A stretch of DNA of 64,000 bases. Origin: Ectocarpus siliculosus. Taxonomy: Eukaryota > Sar > Phaeophyceae > Ectocarpales > Ectocarpaceae. Location: the NCBI GenBank assembly GCA_000310025.1, contig FN649752.1:1218798-1282797 (forward strand), in the 5' to 3' direction. This document shows, one piece after another, positions 1 through 9,000 of the stretch. The notes below the pieces were generated by a model, which saw nothing but the letters and a program-made list of their open reading frames with translations, did not search any database and was not told where the DNA came from. Position 1 is the first letter of the stretch. Every line of letters starts with the position of its first letter. The position numbers and the translations under genes were made by a program.

Positions 1-1608
1 ACCGAATTCAACGCAGCGGTAGAAAAATACCACAAATCATGCATCAGTACGGGACGCGCCAATGAGTGGAAGCACCCGTGCTGCATATGTGATGTCAGCC
101 TCAGCACGGGACGCGCCAATGAGTGGAAGCACTCGTGCGGTTGGTGAGTAGAGTTAACCGATCTCAAAAAGAAAGAACAAAACGCCGTACATGTATCAGC
201 ACGGGACGCGCCAATGAGTGGAAGCACCCGCGCTGTTGGCGAGTAGAGTTAACCGAATTCAACGCAGCGGTAGAAAAATACCACAAATCATGCATCAGTA
301 CGGGACGCGCCAATGAGTGGAAGCACCCGTGCTGCATATGTGATGTCAGCCTCAGCACGGGACGCGCCAATGAGTGGAAGCACTCGTGCTGTTGGCGAGT
401 AGAGTTAACCGATCTCAAAAAGAAAGAACAAAACGCCGTACATGTATCAGCACGGGACGCGCCAATGAGTGGAAGCACCCGCGCTGTTGGCGAGTAGAGT
501 TAACCGAATTCAACGCAGCGGTAGGAAATACCACAAATCATGCATCAGTACGGGACGCGCCAATGAGTGGAAGCACCCGTGCTGCATATGTGTTGTCAGC
601 CTCAGCACGGGACGCGCCAACGAGTGGAAGCACTCGTGCTGTTGGCGAGTAGAGTTAACCGATCTCAAAAAGAAAGAACAAAACGCCGTACACGTATCAG
701 CACGGGACGCACCAATGAGTGGAAGCACCCGCGCTGTTGGCGAGTAGAGTTAACCGAATTCAACGCAGCGGTAGGAAATACCACAAATCATGCATCAGTA
801 CGGGACGCGCCAATGAGTGGAAGCACCCGTGCTGTATATGTGTTGTCAGTTTCAGCACGGGACGCGCCAACGAGTGGAAGCACTCGTGCTGTTGGCGAGT
901 AGAGTTAACCGATCTCAAAAAGAAAGAACAAAACGCCGTACACGTATTAGCACGGGACGCGCCAATGAGTGGACGCACCCGTGCTGTTGGCGAGTAGAGT
1001 TAACCGAATTCAACGCATCGAAAACGAAGTCGTACACGTATCAGTACGGGACGCGCCAATGAGTGGAAGCACCCGTGCTGCATATGTGTTGTCAGTTTCA
1101 GCAAGGGACGCGCCAATGAGTGCTGTTGGCGAGTAGAGTTAACCGATCTCAAAAAGAAAGAACAAAAACGCCGTACACGTATCAGTACGGGACGCGCCAA
1201 TGAGTGGGCGCACCCGTGCTGTTGGGCGAGTAGAATTAACCGATCTCCACGCATCGAAAACGAAGTCATACACGTATCAGTACGGGACGCGCCAATGAGT
1301 GGAAGCACCCGTGCTCATATGTGTTGTCAGTTTCAGCAAGGGACGCGCCAATGAGTGGAAGCACCCGCGCTGCGTACAAGTATCATCAGTGCGGGTCGCG
1401 CCAATGAGTGGAAGCACCCGTGCTGCATATGTGTTGTCAGTTTCAGCGAGGGACGCGCCAATGAGTGGAAGCACCCGCGCTGTTGGCAAGTGGAGTTCAC
1501 CGTATCCAACGCATCGGAAAAAAAAAAAAAAACACGTATCAGCACGGGACGCGCCAATGAGTGGAAGCACCCGTGCCGATGGCGAACCGGGGTTCACCGA
1601 ATCCAAGA
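1..1608. repeat. Palindromic-unit satellite array with 250-bp higher-order repeat
   Basis: About 20 copies of a 39-bp unit are visible. The unit begins CAGCACGGG (often CAGTACGGG) and ends CCCGTGCTG, which are exact reverse complements, around a 21-nt centre containing GCGCCAATGAGTGGAAG. Units are separated by three classes of spacer: a short one containing CATATGTGTTGTCAG, a long one containing AACCGATCTCAAAAAGAAAG, and a long one containing AACCGAATTCAACGCA. The order A-B-C repeats at about 250 bp (unit A starts near 48, 298, 548 and 798) and then decays after about 1040, with one internally deleted unit near 1104. All long open frames across this region are repeat artefacts. The array probably continues left of the window. 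Confidence 0.9.
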
Positions 1609-1890
1609 AAATATATATATAAAAAAAAAAAAAAGAGAAACCATCGCTAGTGTTCCAAAGAGAGAAATATTCGGGATTGGTCGACGTCCGGTGACCGTAG
1701 CGTCAGCAGCAATAATCACTCCATTCAATCCACAGGCGTCGAGAATGAACTAACGCGAGCTCGCGATATAACAACGCGTCGTTCTGGGCCCGACGAAAAC
1801 CCACGTCAGATAGTTTCGCCCGAAGATAGGATTTGTAGACCATTCTAACTGCAGATCCAGGCGCGCGATCGACTACGCCCACGATGAAGA
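1609..1890. other. Unique spacer between satellite and transposon
   Basis: This short stretch starts with AT- and A-rich sequence (poly-A near 1620-1634) and then becomes unique. No gene is seen. It should contain the left border of the recombinase element, but no copy of the element's 4137-4944 terminal sequences is visible here, so the left end is not defined. Confidence 0.4.
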
Positions 1891-1899
1891 GGAAAAGAA

Positions 1900-2847
1900 G
1901 TGTTCCCGCAACGCCGCCCTGACGCTCGCCCGCCGCCTGCCGCCGGTCCGCTGCTTATACGACTCCAACCGCGACCAGATGCCGACACGGGCCTCCACGC
2001 GGAGCGGCAGGGCAGCGGCTGGGCAAGCAGGGCGAGGTCGGGCGGCGACACCTTCGACACCACGCACGAGAGGTCTACCGCGCGATCGGTGGCGAGCTCG
2101 ACGGCTCGCCCCTCGACGCGCAGCGGATCACGTACTCCCGCGAGGCGTCGAGCGGTATCCTCCTCGCGAGCGCCAGGGACAGGCACCCGCGGCGACCCCC
2201 CCGCTGATGAGACTGAGCTCGCTTCTCTCCGCGGGCTGGTGGACGGCCTGAGGGAGGAGCTGCAGCGGAAGCGCGATGAGGCTGCCGGTGATCGCCAGCA
2301 GCTTCAAGCAACGATCGACGACCTGATCGCCACCCAAGCAGCAGGACCTGGCCTTCCGGGGGGGGGTGCAACTTGTGGGCACAACCGCCCCACCATCGGC
2401 CTCTCGGGCCCCCGCTACACCCAGCGCCGAGGCGGCTAAGGCTACGGCAAAGGATAGAGCGCGGATGTGGGGGGACCTCCGCCGGGTAAAAGCGTGGCTC
2501 ATCCTGGGGCGGCCCCCGGCAGTTTCAAAACTGTCGCAGATGGAGTGGCAATCCTTGCTTCGCAAAGGCGTCCTGGTGACAGAGAAAGTGGCGGCATCGC
2601 TCGACACGCTCGTGGTTACTGCTTCGCCTTCAACTCGTCGTCCGGTTGCCATGATCGTAACTGCCCACACATCCACGCCCAGAACCCTTCCCACGCTAGG
2701 CGGGGAGCGTCCGAAACTCCGGCAACCGGCGCGCGCGGCGTTGGCCACGGCAACGGGGGAGGGCGCGGAGGAGAGGCGCGCGCCGCTGGCGAGGGCGGCG
2801 CGAGACCCAAGGCCGCTGGCTTCTTCACCCACGGGAAAGACAAATAG
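1900..2847 (+). pseudogene. Gag-like coiled-coil and CCCH zinc-finger ORF, frameshifted
   Basis: The first frame (from 1900) is Arg/Pro/Ala-rich and then has a clear heptad segment around 2209-2330 (ETELASLRGLVDGLREELQ). It runs into a 9-G tract at about 2358 and stops at 2439. Coding character moves to the next frame (2366 to about 2610; KVAASLDTL region) and then returns to the first frame, where a CCCH zinc finger C-x8-C-x4-C-x3-H (YCFAFNSSSGCHDRNCPHIH) lies at about 2620-2676, followed by a Gly/Arg-rich tail and a stop at 2847. Two frame changes imply a broken gene or a homopolymer length error. This composition is typical of nucleic-acid-binding gag proteins beside tyrosine recombinases. 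The start codon is uncertain. Confidence 0.5.
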
Positions 2848-2940
2848 GGGTGCGGGCTCTCCCGCGTAGCGGGGGGGCCTACCTCGGATGGCAGCGCACC
2901 TGCGGCTAAATCGAACGGCAGCACGCCGGTCTACACGAGG

Positions 2941-4095
2941 TTGGCTCCAGGGCTATCAGCAGGTTCAGGACCTGGGACAGGCAGGACGGGACTTTGTTAC
3001 CGACGTCTTGGCATGCAGCTCGTCGAGCACTCAGTTGCGTCTTCGTCTAGAAGGACTTACACGTCAGGCTTCAACTCTTGGTGCACGTTTCGCAGGCTGA
3101 CGGAGAAGCCCAAGTTCCTAGGGCAACGTGCCGGGGACCTTCATGTGTGGGAGTTGATAGACTTCGTAGCCTGGTGTTTCGAGTCTGAGGGTAATCTAGC
3201 GAGTACAATATCCGGAAAACTCACGGCTGTACAACATTTTCATAGGCTGGAAGCTTCTGTCGAGCTAGACTTGTCGTCTCCGATGTTGAAATGTGCGCTA
3301 AGGGGGATTGCGAGGAACCACGTGGCTGTGGGGACGGTACGCCGTGTGCGCCTGCCTGTGTCTTGGCGTATGCTGCTGGACGGGGAAAGCGCAAGCCAGA
3401 ACTGGGGGGAAGGGGGCAGAGTGATGTGGCTGTGTCTGTGCTTGTCCTATCTCTTTATCACACGGTCTGATGAGGTGTTCGCGAATGATGCGGGCAGGGT
3501 GCATGAGGCACACTGTCTTACGAGGGCGGACGTAGCATTGTTTGCTGGCGAGACGCAATTAGTCTTTAGTCACTATCGTAGAGCAGACCGTGTCGAAATG
3601 AGGTTTAGAGGGCACAAGGCCGATCAAGAGCAGAAAGGAAACATACGGGTTCGTACGCGAGACGAAGTCACCGGACCGCAGTCAGGTGTGAGAGCACGCG
3701 GTGGCGCGGTGGCTCTTGTGGTGGAGCTGTTATCGTGTCATGCGACGTTCCCTGACTCCGCACCGTTGGCTTCGTACCGTAGTGGAAGAGCAGTGAGAGT
3801 AGTGAGGTATACTGCTGCCCTCCGTGCACTCAGAGAAGTGGTAGCGAGGTCGGGGCGTAACCCCCAGGAGTACGCGTTGCAATCGTTGCGAATTGGAGGC
3901 GCGACGGCTCTTGCATCGGGCGGAGACATCGCAGAACGAGTGATTCAGAGAGAAGGGAAGTGGAGGTCGGATGCATACAAGCCGTACGCGCGAAACAATG
4001 TAGAGGATTCGCGGCGAGTGTCACGGAAACTTACAGACGGCAGTAGGATCGTATCGAGACAGCCGGGGGAGGGGACCGTCTGGGGGAACGGATAG
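2941..4095 (+). CDS. Tyrosine recombinase (DIRS/Ngaro/Crypton-like integrase)
   Basis: This 384-residue frame looks intact. The N-terminal core-binding part contains SSSRRTYTSGFNSWCTF (about residues 34-50), typical of site-specific recombinases. The catalytic part shows R175 in FITRSDEVF, K226 in RGHKADQ, R317 in QSLRIGGATALASGG, W341 in EGKWRSDAYKPYAR, and nucleophile candidates Y346 and Y349. The family normally has H-x-x-R at this position (HSLR); here it is Q314-S-L-R317, so one catalytic histidine appears replaced. The enzyme would cut and rejoin DNA through a 3'-phosphotyrosine to insert the element. The true start may lie upstream of 2941 in the same frame (stop at 2847). The fold and family are clear; activity is doubtful. 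Confidence 0.85.
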   Translation: MAPGLSAGSGPGTGRTGLCYRRLGMQLVEHSVASSSRRTYTSGFNSWCTFRRLTEKPKFLGQRAGDLHVWELIDFVAWCFESEGNLASTISGKLTAVQHFHRLEASVELDLSSPMLKCALRGIARNHVAVGTVRRVRLPVSWRMLLDGESASQNWGEGGRVMWLCLCLSYLFITRSDEVFANDAGRVHEAHCLTRADVALFAGETQLVFSHYRRADRVEMRFRGHKADQEQKGNIRVRTRDEVTGPQSGVRARGGAVALVVELLSCHATFPDSAPLASYRSGRAVRVVRYTAALRALREVVARSGRNPQEYALQSLRIGGATALASGGDIAERVIQREGKWRSDAYKPYARNNVEDSRRVSRKLTDGSRIVSRQPGEGTVWGNG

Positions 4096-4136
4096 TTGAC
4101 TTATTCGGTAGTCGTCCAGAAACTGACCTCGATGTG

Positions 4137-4375
4137 GGTGTTGTAGAATGGTGTGTACCATTTGAGGACTTGGTCAGTTTTGGGACTCCTGCGTTTGCAG
4201 TCGTAGTCCCCCGGCTAGTATTTGTGGGGAGAGAGATGGATTTGTAAGAGTTGACGCCGGCCTTTGCAGCTAACGCGGCCGGAGAGACGATGAGCGTTTC
4301 GTGCGTCTCTCTCCCCAACACGTAGCCTAGAAACCGAAGAAATAATGAAGCAATTCGAAAGAAAACAAAATAAAA
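4137..4375. repeat. Direct repeat B1 of the recombinase element
   Basis: This 239-bp sequence is repeated without visible change 569 bp downstream. It begins GGTGTTGTAGAATGG just after the recombinase stop and ends with AAACAAAATAAAA. It contains a self-complementary pair, GGGGAGAGAGA and TCTCTCTCCCC, flanking the centre. Identity between the copies suggests recent activity or gene conversion. Confidence 0.9.
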
Positions 4376-4705
4376 GGAAGGTTTGTTCGTCGAAGCAGAT
4401 AGAATAAACTGGTGTTTATTTTGTAACAGTCGAATTAGAATTTGGCTTCATTTTCTACCGGAAACCCAGGGTCACGGTGTTTGGAATTATTAGTCTATAG
4501 TTGGGGGTGTCATTCCGTGATCGAGTCCACGCAGGGGCTGTAGCAAAGTCGGGTAACGTGTGACAGCTACAGAGCGCGTGAAGCAACGGAAGGACAGCAG
4601 CAGCCGCCTAACGCAGTAGCGGCGGCAGTTTAGAAAATCCCGCCCTCCCATCCCTTTTCTTTCGAAGGTGGGGGCATAAGTTCGGGAATATTCGGTATCT
4701 AGTCA
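4376..4705. repeat. Segment between the direct repeats (A2-like)
   Basis: These 330 bp separate the two identical repeats and have no coding frame. In split-direct-repeat elements this position is the A2 copy of the left terminal repeat, but the matching left copy was not seen in the window. The role is inferred from layout only. Confidence 0.35.
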
Positions 4706-4944
4706 GGTGTTGTAGAATGGTGTGTACCATTTGAGGACTTGGTCAGTTTTGGGACTCCTGCGTTTGCAGTCGTAGTCCCCCGGCTAGTATTTGTGGGGAG
4801 AGAGATGGATTTGTAAGAGTTGACGCCGGCCTTTGCAGCTAACGCGGCCGGAGAGACGATGAGCGTTTCGTGCGTCTCTCTCCCCAACACGTAGCCTAGA
4901 AACCGAAGAAATAATGAAGCAATTCGAAAGAAAACAAAATAAAA
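4706..4944. repeat. Direct repeat B2 of the recombinase element
   Basis: Second copy of the 4137-4375 sequence, apparently identical over 239 bp. It defines the right limit of the element at AAATAAAA, followed by unrelated CACCTC. Confidence 0.9.
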
Positions 4945-5639
4945 CACCTCTTTTTCCTTACTGACCATTTTCTCGGGAGTTCTGAAGTGAAGTTAATATT
5001 TTCGCGGGAGGGGATGAAACCTGATCATCCCTTGTCTTTATAAGTTTTCCTTGGCCGCCTATCCTATCCGAGCATGATAGAAAAATAATCATGCAAGGAT
5101 TCGACTTCCAAGTGCCGCAAATAACAAACAGATCATATATTTGGCCCATCCCAACCGATCTTATATTACGGTCCAGAGGGAGTACAATTTCCCATTGCTC
5201 CCCCAAGCTATTTCAACTGTAGTACTCGGTACTACCGTACACAGACATGCTTCTCCTCTCGACCATTTCAACTACATAGTACCAGGTACTACCATACACA
5301 GACATGTTACTGCTCTCGACGTTTCACTTCTCGATACACCTACACGAGTATTGTCTCCCCACACCATTTTCGCGGGCGGCAGCACCAACAACAAACACGC
5401 GACAGCCTCGATATACTCAAAATCCCGTGTACCGGGAGAGGAGAGGTGTTGCCTGGCCTGTCCCAGTGCCATATTTTCCCCCCGACACTATTTCCGTTCA
5501 TCGTGTATTGGATGACTCGACTACAACTTGTGGCCGTCGTTCGTTGGCTGGGTTGCTGTACGAATGTCAAGTGGAACTCGTTGGGCCACCTCTGTTTTTC
5601 TCCGGCTCGCCATTATTTTGATTTCTCCCACCAGCCTCG
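4945..5639. other. Intergenic DNA between transposon and dynein 3' end, with a short tandem repeat
   Basis: No convincing gene is seen. At about 5209-5320 two imperfect copies of a 55-bp unit lie in tandem; each runs ATTTCAACT, then GTACT, GGTACTACC, TACACAGACATG and a CTCTCGAC end. The dynein stop codon and any last exon would lie within or just above this stretch. Confidence 0.5.
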
Positions 5640-6025
5640 CTTCGCGGGCATGCGTAGCTTCCGGGTCCAGCACGCCGGCAACGAGGTCGACCACGGGAGC
5701 GTTGGAAAGCCCTGTCGCTACAGCGCTCGCGCGAGCTGCTGCATCTACCACGCGATCAACTTGTTTTCTTCGTCTGCGAGTTGAGGCAACAATCTCTCCA
5801 TCCGCGGTATCTTGCTTCGGCCATGAATTGGGAGGAGCGTTGTTCCGATTTCCTGCCAAAGCTTTTGGGTACAGCGGGGATGGTGCTGTGGGGAGCGCTG
5901 CGCCGCCACATGCACCAGCTTGTTGCAGAACAATGAGGCTTGCAGCAAGATGCATATTCACGGCCGCACCGTCTACGCCCTGCCCGTTGGCCTCCACTTC
6001 CATGTACCTGCAGCGAGTGGCGGCG
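5640..6025 (-). CDS. Possible last dynein exon(s)
   Basis: An Ala-rich frame preceded by acceptor CTGCAG|GTACATG reads MEVEANGQGVDGAAVNMHLA, then RVVDAAARASAVATGLSNAP and VVDLVAGVLDPEATHAREAR. Position and helical composition fit the dynein C-terminal domain, but no diagnostic motif is present. It could instead belong to an unrelated or degraded segment. A donor CTG|GTGGGAG near 5620 or an in-frame stop at 5521 could end it. The usual C-terminal GLxLEGAxW motif was not recognised anywhere between 5 and 6.5 kb. Confidence 0.35.
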
Positions 6026-9000
6026 ACGACGGTAAGATGCTGGAAGACGGATTGTTGATGTCCTCGCCAAACGTACTACACTAGGCGTTCGAAAACCATG
6101 GCGTTTTCAAGCGCGAATTCTTGTATTATTGGCGACAAAACACGTATTCGAATAACGTCCACAAATGTAGAGCTAGAGGAGCGGTATGGTGACCGCAAGC
6201 TACCATCGTAGGTACATACATTGTAGTGTTGCAGCGATAGTGGTGGAAGGAGTCGATATAAGCGGGCGACGCGCGGAAACTCGCGTACCATGTTGTTGAT
6301 TGCCTATCTCACTGAGCGACATATCGCACAAGGAATAAATGTGCACGTGAAGGATCTCGTGACCTGGACTGTAAATCTGCAGTGGTTTGGATCTACCTGC
6401 ACCATCACATATGACACACCAGTATATTCACCTTGTTAAACGTTCACTGATCAATTCAACTTCAGGTTCAGGTTCAGAGAGGGCACCAGAACCCGAAGCG
6501 ACGCCGAGAAGTTCCTTGACGATCTCAGTTCGACAAGAAACCATCGCCAGGTCCCTACCGGATACTGAACTCCCCGTTGCCGATGTCGCTTCTGCTGTCT
6601 CTATGCACGCAGAAGCTGGACGCCACCAAATCACGGTGCTTTCACCCATAACGAAACTTCGTTGGTCGTCTCGTGCTCGTCTCTCGGAGGAGGCGGTGGA
6701 CAAAAGGATGACGCGGAAGCTCTTGTGTGGTACGGGTAACGGGCGTCTGCGGTGTGGGTCAAGAAAACCATTGGAAGACCGTAACGTCATGCGGCGGTGG
6801 ATGGCGTGTTCTTGGTTTCAACTTTTGTTACGGATGCCAGGCAATAGTTCTTTCGATCATCACATCCTAAACGCACGGCTTCGTTGAGATCAAGCAAGCC
6901 ATTCAAAATACGTCGAATGTTGCTTCATTGTGACACGTGAAAGGTGTGAGAAATCAAACAACATTTGGTTTTTTTCCGATACACGCTCAACAGTACTACT
7001 GTACGTTAGTCGAAAGATGTCTCCTCACCGGAGCGCTGCGGCAACAACGGGTTGCACCCTGGCACTCATGGAGCCCCCTTCCCCGCCCGACAGCGCCTTC
7101 AGTAGAGGGAAGTCTGGGCACATTTTGAACGAAACCTCGTTGCTGCTTCGTGGTACCCCCGGCCTCACTAACGACCTTGTCATGGCACTCCCTTGCCGCT
7201 CTCCCGCCCGCACCGCACCAGCACCCCGCGATTCCCCTTCCAGACCATGGTGAGGAAATGAACCGTCTTTGCGATCACCGAGATTTGTTCTGGGGCTGGT
7301 GCTCGTCCTCCTCATCTTCACCAACGCTTGTTGTTCCCGCTGAACCTTTTCTTGCTCCTCGGCCGCAGCGATCGAGGCATTTCTCACCGCCGAGTGGCGG
7401 CGAATACCATCCACGATCAATGCAAGACTTTCAGCTGCCCCCCCAAAGTCTTTCATGACGACCCATCCTCCTTCGGTGGACGCTTTCAGGCAGACGTCCC
7501 ACGCCGATTGTGTCTAGCCATGTTTTGCACGTCCCGGGGCATGATACAACTCATTAGGGTTGGTACCACTGGGTAGGCAGCCGATTTAGGAGCTTTTGCC
7601 CGCAGTAGGAGGTGTTAATGCAATGGCTAAGTGCACGAAAGTTAGGGTGACTCAACCGGCTCCAGGTCGGTGATAGAACAGAAGACACGGCCAGGAAAGC
7701 ATGGGTGGGACCATAGGCCGGAGCTGGAGGCTTCACCCAAAATCCAATACTTGCATTAAATGATCCTTGGCCAAGAGAAACATTACAACATTGTCTTCGC
7801 ACTTGCGGGGGTAGAGAGCTAAGGGCAAGACTACAAAAGAGGAAAGTAAGCATCATGAGTGCCGTGTTTAGTCGGGAAAAAGATGTTTCCTCGAAACCGA
7901 GCTACCGCGTTTGATTTTTACAGCGCACATCGAGGAAACAATAGCTTCTGGAAAAAATAAAGTCCTGCGCACGCCTGTGCAACGCGAAGTTTTGTCTTTC
8001 CCCGTTCCCAGGGAATATCGAGATTTCTCAACCACCGTTAGGGTTGGAGCAAGGCTGAGAGCTAATGGGACAAAGAGCTTCGTCGCACCATGTTTGCAGT
8101 TGAAAGACCACCGTTGATGGCAACCGCAGCGGGATTGCCCCTCCCCCGCGCCCTAGAGTGCCCTGTTTGCTGCCCCCGCGCCTGTCCCACGAGAACTCCC
8201 CGCGATAGGAGCGCATGTGCTGGTTTGGACGCGTCGTGGACAGTTACGGTGGTTCCTGCCTCTTTCGCGGCGCATTCGATATTAGAAAGCACGCTGACGA
8301 AGTGACGGCTGACAGCTTCTGTAATATCGCCACCTGCCGGGACCATTACCTGCCACGCGGGTGTGTTTACGGACAGAAGGATCACAACCAAACACACGTT
8401 TAGAGAGGAAATTGCTTTACGTTTCAAATGAGAGAGGCCGGCAAATGCGCACAGCAATAGGGAACAGTTGGCACGACACACGCGGCTTTCGTGCTTGCCC
8501 CCACTGAAACAGGCAGTGTTGGGCATTTTCTTCTTCAAAGAAATGAAACGGGCAGCTGCAGATTGGTATCTGCGACAGTCCAGGAAACCAAAACCTTTTG
8601 CTGAGCAGCTCGTCAAGAGCGACTCACTCATCAGCAGTTTTACGCACCACGACAGGGGCCCATGGACGTGAGTTTACGAGCACTTGCTGGATCCGACCCC
8701 GCTGAGAAATGCAGAGAGCACATTCGCGTTTGAGCTCCCGCCACAGGCTAGATCTCTGCAGGTTGTCCCTACCACCCTCCGCCAATATACAGGCCGCCGC
8801 ACACTGGGCTGCGAGTGGTCCATCGGGTGCTAGTGCTAGCAGCAGCACGATTCCGATCAATGGAGACTCATTCCATCTCTGTGGCCATAATCCAAGCTCT
8901 TCCGGTAGAACCTCTAGAGCCTGGCGCCGCTTCTTTTTTCCCTGAAGCATTGCCGAGAAGGCTACCACGCGGACGCCAGGGCTACTGTCAATATTTCCCT

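Larger units (their letters stand above)
1900..4944 (+). mobile_element. Tyrosine-recombinase element with split-type direct repeats, degenerate
   Basis: Order seen: coiled-coil/zinc-finger gag-like region (1900-2847, frameshifted), tyrosine recombinase (2941-4095), direct repeat B1 (4137-4375), an intervening segment (4376-4705), and direct repeat B2 (4706-4944). A gag-like CCCH protein followed by a tyrosine recombinase and a B1-A2-B2 right end matches Ngaro-like DIRS-order retroelements. Those also carry reverse transcriptase and RNase H, and there is no room or motif for them here. Alternatives are a Crypton-type DNA element, a group known from stramenopiles, or an internally deleted derivative. 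A matching A1 repeat at the left was not found, so the element may be 5'-truncated. Confidence 0.6.

Noticed and set aside
1-1608. CRISPR-like alternation of repeats and spacers
   Set aside because: Spacers fall into only three recurring classes, unit spacing is irregular, there are no cas genes, and the context is eukaryotic; it is a satellite.
123-1753. Overlapping open frames across the satellite on both strands
   Set aside because: They follow the repeat unit and have no start, domain or codon signal independent of the repeat.
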